Assembly: GCA_026770025.1 (NCBI GenBank)
Contig: JAMXDE010000021.1
Span: 558,001-622,000, forward strand
From: Craspedostauros australis
Taxonomy: Eukaryota; Bacillariophyta; Bacillariophyceae; Mastogloiales; Achnanthaceae
DNA: 64,000 bases
Direction: 5' to 3'
The notes under the pieces are model-generated. The model was not told the DNA's origin, made no database searches, and saw only the letters and a list, made by a program, of their open reading frames with translations. Position numbers and translations under genes: made by a program. Position 1 is the first letter of the stretch, and every line of letters starts with the position of its first letter. Below, piece by piece: positions 53,501 through 60,237 of the stretch.

Positions 53501-55252
53501 ACATTCCCAAAGTACACCCCGTTCTACGATGGCATTCAATGCCCCGTCCCCGGATCCAGGGTACTATATCCCGCAGGAAAGAAGGGACCCTTCCAAGGAA
53601 TCGTCGTCGGATACAGTGGCCGCAGAGTCCGAATCTTCTGCACGAAGGGAAACGATACCACACCAGCCGGCGAGATCACCCACGTAGAGAAACAATCCAT
53701 CTACCCCCTCACCCTCTCCGAATACCTGGATAACGACCTCCAAACCACCGAGGTCCTCAGCATCGCCATTGCCGATAGCCAGTGCTTCTACCCCGCTCAG
53801 GACGGCGCATGGGGTGAACCACCCGACGGGTTCCGCGCAACCATGCGGAAGCCATCCATATGCCACTTCTTCAAGGTGAGGAAGAACCGGATCCCAACCA
53901 TCCTCACACGCGCAAGGAAGGCACGAATGGTCCGGAAACAAAGCGACACCCTCGCTGTCAACCTCGCACGAGAGAAGAAAGCACTCGCGAATGAGCCTTT
54001 TCCCCCTTCCGATGAGGATGAGATGGTCAATGGGATACCATCCCTCGAAGATTCCCGTCCCAGTCTCGAAGAGGGAGAGACACCAGAGAGCAGGTTCCTG
54101 GATGAGATCCCTGATGGATTCTTCGACGAAAAGATGACCGCAGAAGAAGCCAGCCGCCAGGAGTCAGAATCAGAGGTGTACCACGATGAAGACCAAGAAT
54201 CGCAGGACCCAGGAAGCGTGATTGACGTGGAAGCAGAGATCGCAAGTGGAGCGGTAATCAGCCACCCCAGACCTCCCGTCAGGCGATCCTCACGACCATC
54301 ACCGGCGTCCAAAATCTTGACACCCACGCGGGATGGACAAGGGTACACCGACAAGGTGCGACCAAAGCCCGTGATCCCAACCGACCATTCCGTGGATAGC
54401 GCGTCCGCCCCAGAGCCCGGTGACAGTGACGATTCTGGGTCCATCTTCCGACCAGAAGACAACTCAATCAACCGGAACCAGACATCGCGACGACCCAGCT
54501 CTGGAGCCAGCAGCAAGCAAAGCAACCGCCCCAAGAGAAAGGGGCTCTTCGATGAATCTGAGGATTCAACCGTTTCCTCAGGAATGTCAAGAATCAAGAC
54601 GATCAAACAGGTCAGGTCCGCCAAGAAGACCACGAGTGGGACCATCAACACGAAAGGAGCCTCCACCACGACCGCGGAGAATCCTCCCGAGGCAGCAGAG
54701 CCGATGCCACCCATAACCCAAGATGAGCAACCAGAGGTCCCTATGCCACCGGAGGGGCCAAGCGATGATGACGTGCCGATAGCAACCGCGTACCCAGCAC
54801 CTGCGAACCACAATGAGGATGCGAACACCAACACCCGCAGTTTCCCCGTCTTGAACCATCCCCTGCCATTGACACCCAACACTCCGGAGACCAGCAACGC
54901 TAACAAGAGGGCCCGAACGGAACCCCGACCAGCAATCGCATACCCGTCGCCCCGACGTCTTCGATCTGGGTACATCATGTCCAGCAACCATGGACCAGCG
55001 ATGATGCAACCATCCGTCTTCCAGATGTCTCCCGACCCCACAGCTCAGATCAAGGCCGTCCTCCAAAACGACGAGAGGACTCCTATGGTCATCCAGACCC
55101 TCGCCGATATCCTTTTCTGCGGAGGGCTCGACCATATCAACCAAGTTCAGCAGGTCAGCATCACCTCCTCGGTGAACAAGGCATTGAAAGCCATGCTCAC
55201 CAACCGCCGCCAAAGCCGCGGCTACTACGACAACGACGAACAGTCCGAATGA
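44507..55252 (+). CDS. Gag-Pol polyprotein of the large Copia element (single frame)
   Basis: One frame of 3581 codons. Parts: Gag (44507 to about 47500), with a Pro/Gly/His-rich low-complexity middle holding a 39-residue tandem repeat (46100-46333); protease near 47725 (CDGGAQCCVIG); integrase about 49030-49850, with VATDTIFSNVKSFGD, HSDNAKEQTGE and QQNPAEHNAI; reverse transcriptase about 51000-51800, with YDVKFDLRRKARLVANG, GDVGNAFLYAD and YVDDVLVFS; RNase H about 52180-52620, with CYVDADHGHD and STYGSELVAARIA. A C-terminal region of ~860 residues (about 52680-55252) follows, mostly disordered, acidic and Ser/Pro-rich, but with one compact Tudor/SH3-like stretch near 53545-53700 (GSRVLYPAGKKGPFQGIVVG). 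Normal Copia polyproteins end shortly after RNase H. Confidence 0.92.
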   Translation: MTVTQRLQVSNRPPPKRSPGDRTEAFETLPADPKDPSLSAILDGTPGYPTAGPSSLSFAEIGVDFIEVTFRHPIIVDAWNQKERTNETEVVRHVHKTTWDAFTELKQEFRISIETAMIFDLFPAKTLAEEKTISQLLITIHEEATDMNPALIMFNLKHPDDVARNYETGLLIYHIGEWIRSIEVEEESTLESTLDAMFTDTDTTAKAMADFCRSERCGKRHHNQAWLNAIGEHKKALSNASATSISSGSEASTHRTGRDNDSHPGGTPSGLSLMLGGNTPHRTPPNFPNETQLSSIAKQGSQNTSPVIIDTRGTTPPNEDTEPGTDYDQHPGNDDTVGASDNRGPTGRNRLFPNVDPATIGDYNRNPTGTKVVTFAPETTAGGPGDTNAPRMNYPENDGNRPPHDRNPHPYHGTADTPASHGVGNYRGNNGHEPVSRNPAGNSPANHGTNLPHRDNHGPPINHGHHGSNPYGHSPTMGNQFPHGPPLPMYHGTHPGGFPPIGIPIPMGHFPHGAGGFPMPQGAFTPVGHPHPGYPPRPPAYGYRPTDPNGGLGRHDPRNMGPNTPHGQHDPGYPPRPPTYGYRPTDPNGGFGRHDPRNMGPNTPHGQHDPGYTPHRGPTRGEPPVAQAKLTKRRPIPDSVKFTSDAASFQVVKHQIHAHLLGNDMAYLINDQFRHRYHSQGIHAIKDHIDPVTGVPTTTSPEQVASDVRTLFAGLYSVFAGGPAHGLATRGLLTEDGILFWNELLNTYDNDWIRGMEVDSLMKRVHDFNPSRQDLGSYVKEIQDIFANVNFLATNPDQQVSDAQQRRTLLNHLIGCDDINVRTMVRSIERSPDMQSMGATCMYLISESARDNAVANNQRGSRSGKRRIFKATTETNQDQGESNTEMVINAISKKLQEDPTFISQEVFDGLPEKVRRVIMKLRSSLRWARRNNDRNGSGFTRVEGKKEQEEPQPPASVKPPEKGEETKPHKQYGGVTHANLARYTAGSTEGSDSQDGNGSDLSSIDASELAKFLVDYGGHEGNGNDRLVKMITMSDSSDAPSPIDPPESKQRQSVPEQLINLATFSPQTYAVCDGGAQCCVIGNKDRIWKIDYIYPHRTYNIVGAVASTMRKNNLAVVDASIKARTREGNEVILRIYEAALNVDSRVTLLSDHQIRASGTVLDTVSSEHRASFATPGTGRQCLMPDEDTTINLEMRDALMTFDVFPIMEDDEDLPTYDITPKQGWNPSDHQGGHVCNVPMGCYLTRDPIGGDKVVDWDDQPDASRDAGAMDPCAHNAPKDPTEPGTRQAIDGIPDDPMEGREPIDPNAHHPDEHAPGDPNRVHEEYPKVDAFLDTLSLEELIGMSHAIDTVTFAKSATDTAISIQGTLFDMVDNLSAGDIEHLYRELGIDREANVVGTDQKGYTEPTNVPSTKVSDPDDEADSVISSLHSVGSEPAFQRNRETFRIPNEIGVTKATRADAHRGDPRRAPEYHGHIKGENPVGIDDLGKDNPMDTMDRHPAEAMTEYSHQGFPFRAKWKSIDLHKIRPYLGYLPTHVIKQTLARTTQLMRAVITYPMRRHKKSRFEWMRRQRIREIVATDTIFSNVKSFGDGYSMAQIFYGTSSHMINAYGLKKKEGVFIAFQDFIRTEGAPWAFHSDNAKEQTGEKVLKLLRDLHIKSRLTEPHNQQQNPAEHNAILYMKRCVTTLIDRTGAPPKAWFHAFRYMCYVHNHTSDPSLRYAIPYTVRHGETVDISALLTFQFYEKVLYHDPNATFPNSKEKSGYWLGVAESHGDFLTYHVLDDESRRVLVRSVVRPFRKGINNNRRVTFDQDMDPETDNPSTRTPLELSGTPQGWKAKIPPKRGYAATAKTTHPRAWEHRTDKLTRPIGIPDSGEARNTGPVTRSQTLTKRTAKAPTTGDTKKDKPRTNRDTPDRGDSDPGSSYLPCSSGPPSYQRMDNGPEERGGNKRTKQNKRSVLSTGTRKGIPWKNIVHGTIRSIIQTIAADPVTTGVNTAPPQRVPTLTNHPGNPRQNPPRCNTNLPWDTTSISFACNLTATEVNQLAYLAQCDQYTERDNFILDGRNLNWKAKGITCHHHEIREDGTTEAILEILWMNGMRSWCRMGDLRAQQPDIIIEYTEQNRLQDQKGFEWVELHRARNQHMRSMLATKLANHRPGNKYKFGTLVPNSLKHAMAIDRLNGNGLWSEAINKELDQIKRLGTFRQPRPNEALDGYTKIPYHIVYDVKFDLRRKARLVANGNKTSPPTEDVYSGVVASDTIRIAFAIAAANGLRAYAGDVGNAFLYADTLEKCYIRAGPEFGNLEGKPLIIQKGLYGLRTSSARFHEHFADTLRTMGFLPSKADNDIYTREADDHYEMITTYVDDVLVFSKDPIPIIDDLKKRYTMKQCGDPEYYLGGNIVDLPKNWKDRGVNIGLSAQTYIGNVIKRVEQLVGKTIPKASTPMVEACHPESDTSDFTSAEDARTYRSILGCLNWVVTLGRLDIQYATTTMARFAMAPREGHLLTIQRIIGYLKGRERGAILCDPNPVDHTNIDTTLSSHWREFYPTASEVTPASVPTPKGKPVQITCYVDADHGHDQVTRKSMTGVVLLINNTIVKTICKRQNTVETSTYGSELVAARIATEAVTGLRYMLRDLGVPIDGPAIMLGDNKAVVLNTTVPSSTLKKKHCSLAFHQIRECIAAGIIVFAHIASVDNIADILTKPLSKTPFHHITSRTIFRNSIHESGYHSETISQAITKSRTTRADDDPDIMATETQEPSPPKEEHTMSVNMARYQQTSMKYSPTSKTLRLTRTQREPNPLETAQRKSPRTIKRTKSTPASPNRQQTRNSSVVYDMTENRTTNQNHEPAGAPTDKFTIRRGDTPPSALTDEFSAISSINPSCGSDVLYYPRDMLETGPIMPRNQSHVATATKFRKPPPGATMPAIEEDNCETSFHTGLTPRAFVTPEHETYRCDMLIADLQEDLARNATAPSIAFRDMNMLSPQKRNRHNQDPGHNLSPFQTRTRKMTFPKYTPFYDGIQCPVPGSRVLYPAGKKGPFQGIVVGYSGRRVRIFCTKGNDTTPAGEITHVEKQSIYPLTLSEYLDNDLQTTEVLSIAIADSQCFYPAQDGAWGEPPDGFRATMRKPSICHFFKVRKNRIPTILTRARKARMVRKQSDTLAVNLAREKKALANEPFPPSDEDEMVNGIPSLEDSRPSLEEGETPESRFLDEIPDGFFDEKMTAEEASRQESESEVYHDEDQESQDPGSVIDVEAEIASGAVISHPRPPVRRSSRPSPASKILTPTRDGQGYTDKVRPKPVIPTDHSVDSASAPEPGDSDDSGSIFRPEDNSINRNQTSRRPSSGASSKQSNRPKRKGLFDESEDSTVSSGMSRIKTIKQVRSAKKTTSGTINTKGASTTTAENPPEAAEPMPPITQDEQPEVPMPPEGPSDDDVPIATAYPAPANHNEDANTNTRSFPVLNHPLPLTPNTPETSNANKRARTEPRPAIAYPSPRRLRSGYIMSSNHGPAMMQPSVFQMSPDPTAQIKAVLQNDERTPMVIQTLADILFCGGLDHINQVQQVSITSSVNKALKAMLTNRRQSRGYYDNDEQSE
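46100..46333 (+). repeat. Two 117-bp tandem repeats in the large element's gag
   Basis: Units 46100-46216 and 46217-46333, nearly identical (a few base differences), followed by a partial third start at 46334. Each codes for 39 residues rich in Pro, Gly, Asn and His (PGYPPRPP...GQHD). Confidence 0.95.
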
Positions 55253-55350
55253 AGCCCGATCGCCGCCATCTTGGGCGGCGGAACAAACCACACTACGATT
55301 AGCTTTCTTGCTTTCAGTCAACTCACGTTTCAACGTGAGATGAAGGGGAG

Positions 55351-55878
55351 TAATAGAGCTAAACTAGTAACCACCTTAGCGAGAGAGACTACGAATCCTC
55401 CGACTCATCAGCACTCCAGTAGATCGAACGGACACTTCGCCGAACCCCACGTTTGGAGACAAATCCAGAACCTTGAAGCGGATCTTCGGAATCCGTGTCA
55501 GGGAACCAATGGGGTTCCGATAGCCAAGTTTCTGACACCCACCATCGCCAAAACGCCGACGCACGGAACCAAAGCCACAGCAACGAGCATCATCGCCCAT
55601 TGTCTCTCACAGAACCCAGACGACGGATCTCGACCCACGGTACTTGGGCTACACAACCCACACGCATTGTCATACAGGACATCACAGGAGATTCCCCTCG
55701 AAGAGAAGAACCATAGCACTAATCTCATAATCCGCACGTTTCTTCACCATCTACCAGTATTCTAAATTGACTACTTGTGGAACAGAAGACTCTCGTCCGG
55801 ATCGCTTGCCAGTCAAGCCTCTGCCTACAGCTAAAGAACAGCCAACAAGACAACAGCCATTACGTTTGGGCTCTATTA
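55351..55878 (+). repeat. 3' LTR of the large Copia element
   Basis: 528 bp, same ends as the 5' LTR, about three differences. Preceded by the purine tract and followed by GATGG. Confidence 0.93.
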
Positions 55879-55883
55879 GATGG

Positions 55884-57681
55884 TGTCGTCGTCGTCTCCA
55901 TCTGCGCCGTCCTCGTCGGCGTCTTCGTCTGAGCCGTTCTCATCGGCGTCTTCGTCGTCTTCGCTCATGGCCTCCTCGACGTCGATGTCGATGGCCTCGT
56001 TGCCCATCTCAGCTCCGTCGCCGTATGGACCGATCAGGTCGTGCGAGTTGAAGCAGCATTCGTAGCTCACTTCGCGTCTTGGATCCACCTCGTGGATGAT
56101 TGGCTCCTCGTTGAGCCACTCCGGGACGATCTCATCGTCCTGCACTTCGTCGTCACTCCCGACGCACTCAAAGTTATCGAAGAAGGAGTCTTCGATGTAG
56201 TCATCGGACACCAACATGCAGAGTGGCATGTCCTTTGCTGAGAGTACCATCTCGTGCCCGCTCTTGTCGTGTCCTTCTGTTGCTGTGTTGGCCTGTTTGT
56301 CGGCCTTCTTCTTCTCGTTGAACTTCTTCTTTCGGCACTCCGCCTCGCGATGTCCGAAAATGCTGCAGTAGCTGCACTTGCCGTTGAAGCCGCTTCCCTT
56401 GTTGCAGTTGTTGTTACGCTTTCCGTTCATCTTGTTGTTGTTGTTGTTTTTCTTGTTGTTCGATTTCTTGCGTTCTGGGCAATCGGCGGATCTGTGACCA
56501 TACACACCACAGTTGTGACAGGTACCCTTGAAGTTACCGGTACTCGTGAAGCCGGTGTCGTTGCTCTTCGTGTTGCTGTCTTGGAAGTCGTCCACGTATG
56601 CCTTGCCTCCTTGATGGGTGGCGTGTGCTGTGCGGAGTACTCCTCTGATTGCGTTGATGGTAATCAGTTCCGGATTGAACATGAGTTGGTGTTGGAAGTT
56701 CACGATGTGGGTTCTGTACTCGTTGCTCACCGTGCTGAGGATTTGCATGATCATCTCCTCGTCCGTGATCTCGTACTTGACATCGTGGAGACGCGATCGT
56801 AGACCCTCGAGTCGCGTGATGTAGATGTCGGGATCCGTGTCTCTCTTCATCTTTTCGTTGTTGAATTGGCGCTTGAGTTTGATCTTCGTCGCCGCGTCGG
56901 ATGGACGGAACTTCTCCGCGAGAACGTTCCACGCTGCGTGTGGATCTCCTTCGGGGTAGTCGTTGGAGATGCATTGGTTGATGTATTGGATGGCCTGCTT
57001 GCCTTTTCCTTTCTCTGCATCCATCATGAGGATCAGATCGCTGAAGCAGTCGCATCCCAGCTCGTAGATCTCCTCCATCGCTTCTTTGGCATCGTCGGTG
57101 ACTGCCGCGATCTCGCTCACTGTTGGGACCTTGGTCTTGCCCAACATCACGTCTCTCGTCTTCTGTGCACGAGCGTATGCCTTTGCTTGGGACTCCCATG
57201 CGCTATAGTCTTCCTGTTCACCACTGAACATCGGCGCCTTGATGTGTCGCTTGTTTGTGTTGGCTGATGTCGCCATGTTGGTTCGTTGTTTCGTTGTTGG
57301 TGCGCTCGCGCCCTTAGTTTCCGTCTGTTTCTGTGTTGCCGATTCTTCGATTTTCGCTTGTTGTTTCGCGAGGATTGATTTGCTCACAAATTCTCCTCCT
57401 GGTGGTGTCTCACTTTTCCCACTCTGTTTGGCTGTGCGAATGCTCTCCGTCACACCAGTTTCCTCTTGCTTGGCCGCCTTGAGAATCCTCTTCTTCTCGC
57501 GGTGTAGTCTCGCAGACCGTTTTTCTTCGGTCTCGTCAATCGCGCTTGCGTCTGTGCTTGATAGGACAGTAGCCGCGGCTGCTTCCTTCTCTTGTCGTGG
57601 TGGAGTCTCACTTGCACCTTCTTCTTGCTTGATAGCCGGATTGGACAGAGGGATGTCTTTCAATTCCTCTTCCTCGCTCAT
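55884..57681 (-). pseudogene. Gag region of the older Copia element (fossil)
   Basis: Starts with MSEEEELKDIPLSNPAIKQEEG (ATG 57681). A helical capsid-like domain follows (APMFSGEQEDYSAWESQAKAYARAQ ... YPEGDPHAAWNVLAEKFRP), matching the Copia UBN2-type Gag. Two CCHC zinc knuckles (CHNCGVYGHRSADC and CSYCSIFGHREAEC) are embedded in Asn/Lys-rich sequence, and an acidic end follows. It adjoins the inserted large element, which separates it from the rest of its own element. Confidence 0.85.
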
Positions 57682-57763
57682 TCAGCCTGCTGCTCTTGAA
57701 TGATGTTCGTCTTCCTCGCACGATCCGATCCGCGGGCTTGCCCTGATCTATTGTTTATAAACG

Positions 57764-58271
57764 TGTTGGCAAGTTCCGTGATTGGAAGCCTACAATCGTG
57801 GAGGGTGGTATTGGTTGATAGTCGGTTGTTTGCTATTTCATTAGTTGGCTACTCCGATGCTCTCGGTGTACACCAGTTCTCTTGCCCGATGCTCTTGGTG
57901 CTTCAATCTGTTTTGTAGATTCGGGCTCCGACTATGAGTTGGTACGCGAGATGCTCTCTCGCTCTTCTCTGTATTCTCTCTCTCTCTCTCAACATCGTGT
58001 GCTCGTGCTGCACAATACTCCGTGTTCGATGCGTACTCCGCATTTGACACTCTGTTCATTCAGTACTGGCTCCTACTCCATGAGTACTTGCCATTTGAAG
58101 TTCACCTTCTGTATCCATGATTCTGATGCCCTTCGGTCATCGGATCTTCGCCTCCTGTTCTGACTTGGAGACAGATGTCAACGTGGTCACATGATGATAT
58201 CCTGTTGACGTCAGTAGGCATCCTTCTGCTCTCCAGATGTCACGTTCCATTGGTGATGCAGGAGTCTGTCA
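57764..58271 (-). repeat. 5' LTR of the older Copia element
   Basis: Plus-strand reading begins TGTTGGCAAGTTCC and ends GTCTGTCA. About nine positions in ten match the LTR at 59427, far more than match the 3' LTR at 37942. A CT-rich run lies near 57955-57990. Confidence 0.8.
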
Positions 58272-58831
58272 GATGGAGGAATGAAGAGTGAGGAAGAAAC
58301 AGGCAAGTGAGCTTGCGAGCAGTATTCCAATCAGACACACAGGAAAAATGCAAGAACAGCAACCAGCAACTACGAGATGAAGTGACACAGACACAACGAG
58401 ATTCCAATGGAGATGGAGATGAAGGCTTCAAAATGCAATGAGCAACCTGTGGGCGGAAGTGTTGGAGAGGTATGTGAATAATTTGTCAGTTGAGTGGACT
58501 AGAATGCGTGTCCTGTGCGCGAAGTTCACCCGAGTTACCCCAGGTCGTGTCCGTGTGTGAACCGATTCACCTCAGAGAACAAGATCACACGAGTGAAGGA
58601 GAATATGCCAGGAGATGACACAGACAGCGACGAAATGAGGGTTGGACACAACCATGGTACCAACTACGATGGTCTCGCATTAACTCGACACTCTCTATGC
58701 GCATATTATCAGGGTCCGTCGGGCGTGCTTCTTTTTATTCGACCAGCACTTGATTGTGTGGTTTTATATTTCCCCCGCAGCTTCTGAGGGTGGCTGAACG
58801 ACAAAAACAGAGCGTGCCGTGCCTGTGTTCG
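58272..58831. other. Non-coding segment, possibly the right half of a small DNA element
   Basis: About 560 bp between the older Copia LTR and the right 31-bp repeat. A 90-codon open frame (58515-58787, +) has no recognisable feature. Confidence 0.4.
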
Positions 58832-58862
58832 GGCTGAATCCTTTCCGGTCGGAGTAGTATTA
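58832..58862 (-). repeat. Right copy of the perfect 31-bp inverted repeat
   Basis: Exact reverse complement of 37357-37387; ends ...GGAGTAGTATTA on the plus strand. Confidence 0.8.
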
Positions 58863-59426
58863 GCACAACGCTAAATCTCAAACAATAGCGACACCCGTCG
58901 ACCAATCAGAAATCTCCACTTTTCTTACCTTTTCCGTTCCGAACGGAAATTTTGGTCGAAAATCCGTTGTGTCAAATTTGTGTCGCATTTCGCGTCGCAA
59001 GAACCGTTTTCCCGTCCATCACAGATCCAAAATGTCGCGGAAATTGATTTCTTGCCAAGATGAACCACTCTGCCCAATCAGGACAGGCTTGGATCTTGGG
59101 TGCGACATGTGCAAATATTACCAAGACCTTCTCAAGTGAATACGATCAATTGTGTGATTGTACTACTAGCAACATTGTGAGAAGACCTAATTCACAACAT
59201 GGGGTATCGCGGTGTTTTGTTCATTGACCTTTTGCAACTCATCTTCACACAGTAACATGCACATTTGTCATGTTGTCTCCGTGCTAATTTCACTTGCAAT
59301 TGCATGAGATCATGTCATGATTCTCTCATGCTCACAGTTCCAAGAAGACAATCTTGTGAGCTCGACAACATTCCAACTACCATATGAATAATGCGGTAAA
59401 CAAACACTCTCCTCACCAACAACAAT
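58863..59426. other. AT-rich spacer between two Copia elements, no gene seen
   Basis: About 560 bp without open frames of note. Confidence 0.5.
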
Positions 59427-59928
59427 TGTTGGCAAGTTCCGCTCACGGTAACCTACGATCGTGGAAGATGGTGTTGGTTGATAGTCGTTCGTTTGCTATT
59501 TCATTATGTTGGCACTCCGATACTCTCGGTGTCCATTCGTTCTCTTGCCCGATGTTCTCGGCGCTTCAATCTGTTTCGTAGATTCGGTCTCCGACTATGA
59601 GTCGGTACGCGAGATCCTCTCTCGCTCCTCTCTGTATTCTCTCTCTCTCTCTCTACATCGTGTGCTCGTGCTACACGATCCTCCGTGTTTGATGCGTACT
59701 CCGCATTTGACACTCTGTTCATTCAGTACTGGCTTCTACTCCATGAGTACTTACCATTTGAAGTTCACCTTCAGTATCCATGATCTTCATGGGTCATCGT
59801 ATCTTCGCCTCCTGCTCTGACTTGGAGACAGCTGTCGACGTGGTGACATGTTGACATCTTGTCGACGTCAGTAGGCGTCCTTCTGCTCTCCAGATGTCAC
59901 GTTCCATTGGTGATGCAGTAGTCTGTCA
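59427..59928 (-). repeat. 3' LTR of the second Copia element
   Basis: Plus-strand reading begins TGTTGGCAAGTTCC and ends GTCTGTCA. Closely resembles 57764-58271. Confidence 0.8.
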
Positions 59929-60237
59929 GATGATATCGTCATCTGAGGTTTAGTTGGGAAGTACCTCGAGATTCTCTTGGTACCATTGATGCATGGACGG
60001 ACGATCTTCTGATTCTTCCAGAAATCGTTATTTGCAAATTTCCTCCAGAAATCTTGCCCCTTTTCGTGTGTTCCATTTCCCCTGTAATTCTGACGAATCA
60101 CAGCATACTATCGACACGAGTATAGTTATACCGTCCAAGTGCGTATGAGAGAATAACGGGTGAACGATGCACATATACACGTACATCTTGACATATACTC
60201 ACATGTACATCTCGACACCCTTCCTGTGTGCATTCGG

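Larger units (their letters stand above)
43934..55878 (+). mobile_element. Large, young, whole-looking Copia LTR element
   Basis: An 11.9-kb plus-strand element bounded by 528-bp LTRs and flanked by the target duplication GATGG (43929-43933 and 55879-55883). The two LTRs differ at about three positions by eye (~0.6%), so the insertion is recent. It carries one uninterrupted frame of 3581 codons with Copia domain order (gag, protease, integrase, reverse transcriptase, RNase H) and then an unusual long extension. A purine-rich tract (GAAGGGGAG) sits directly before the 3' LTR. No breaks are seen. It lies inside the older Copia element. Confidence 0.93.
37942..58271 (-). mobile_element. Older Copia LTR element, broken and split by later insertions
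   Basis: Minus-strand Ty1/Copia element. Its parts, in its own 5'-3' order: 5' LTR (58271-57764); gag with CCHC zinc knuckles (57681 to about 55884); protease and integrase (43928 to about 41920); reverse transcriptase and RNase H (41160-38751); 3' LTR (about 38452-37942). A large Copia element is inserted at 43934-55878 and a solo LTR of another family at 41167-41913. It looks broken, with about three interruptions counting these insertions. Its protein-coding parts are close to the related element at the right edge, but its 3' LTR is much more diverged than its 5' LTR. It is older than both insertions it carries. Confidence 0.85.

Noticed and set aside
52680-55252. Envelope-like domain in the large Copia extension
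   Set aside because: No signal peptide, no transmembrane segments and no Cys-rich ectodomain pattern are visible; the region looks soluble and disordered.
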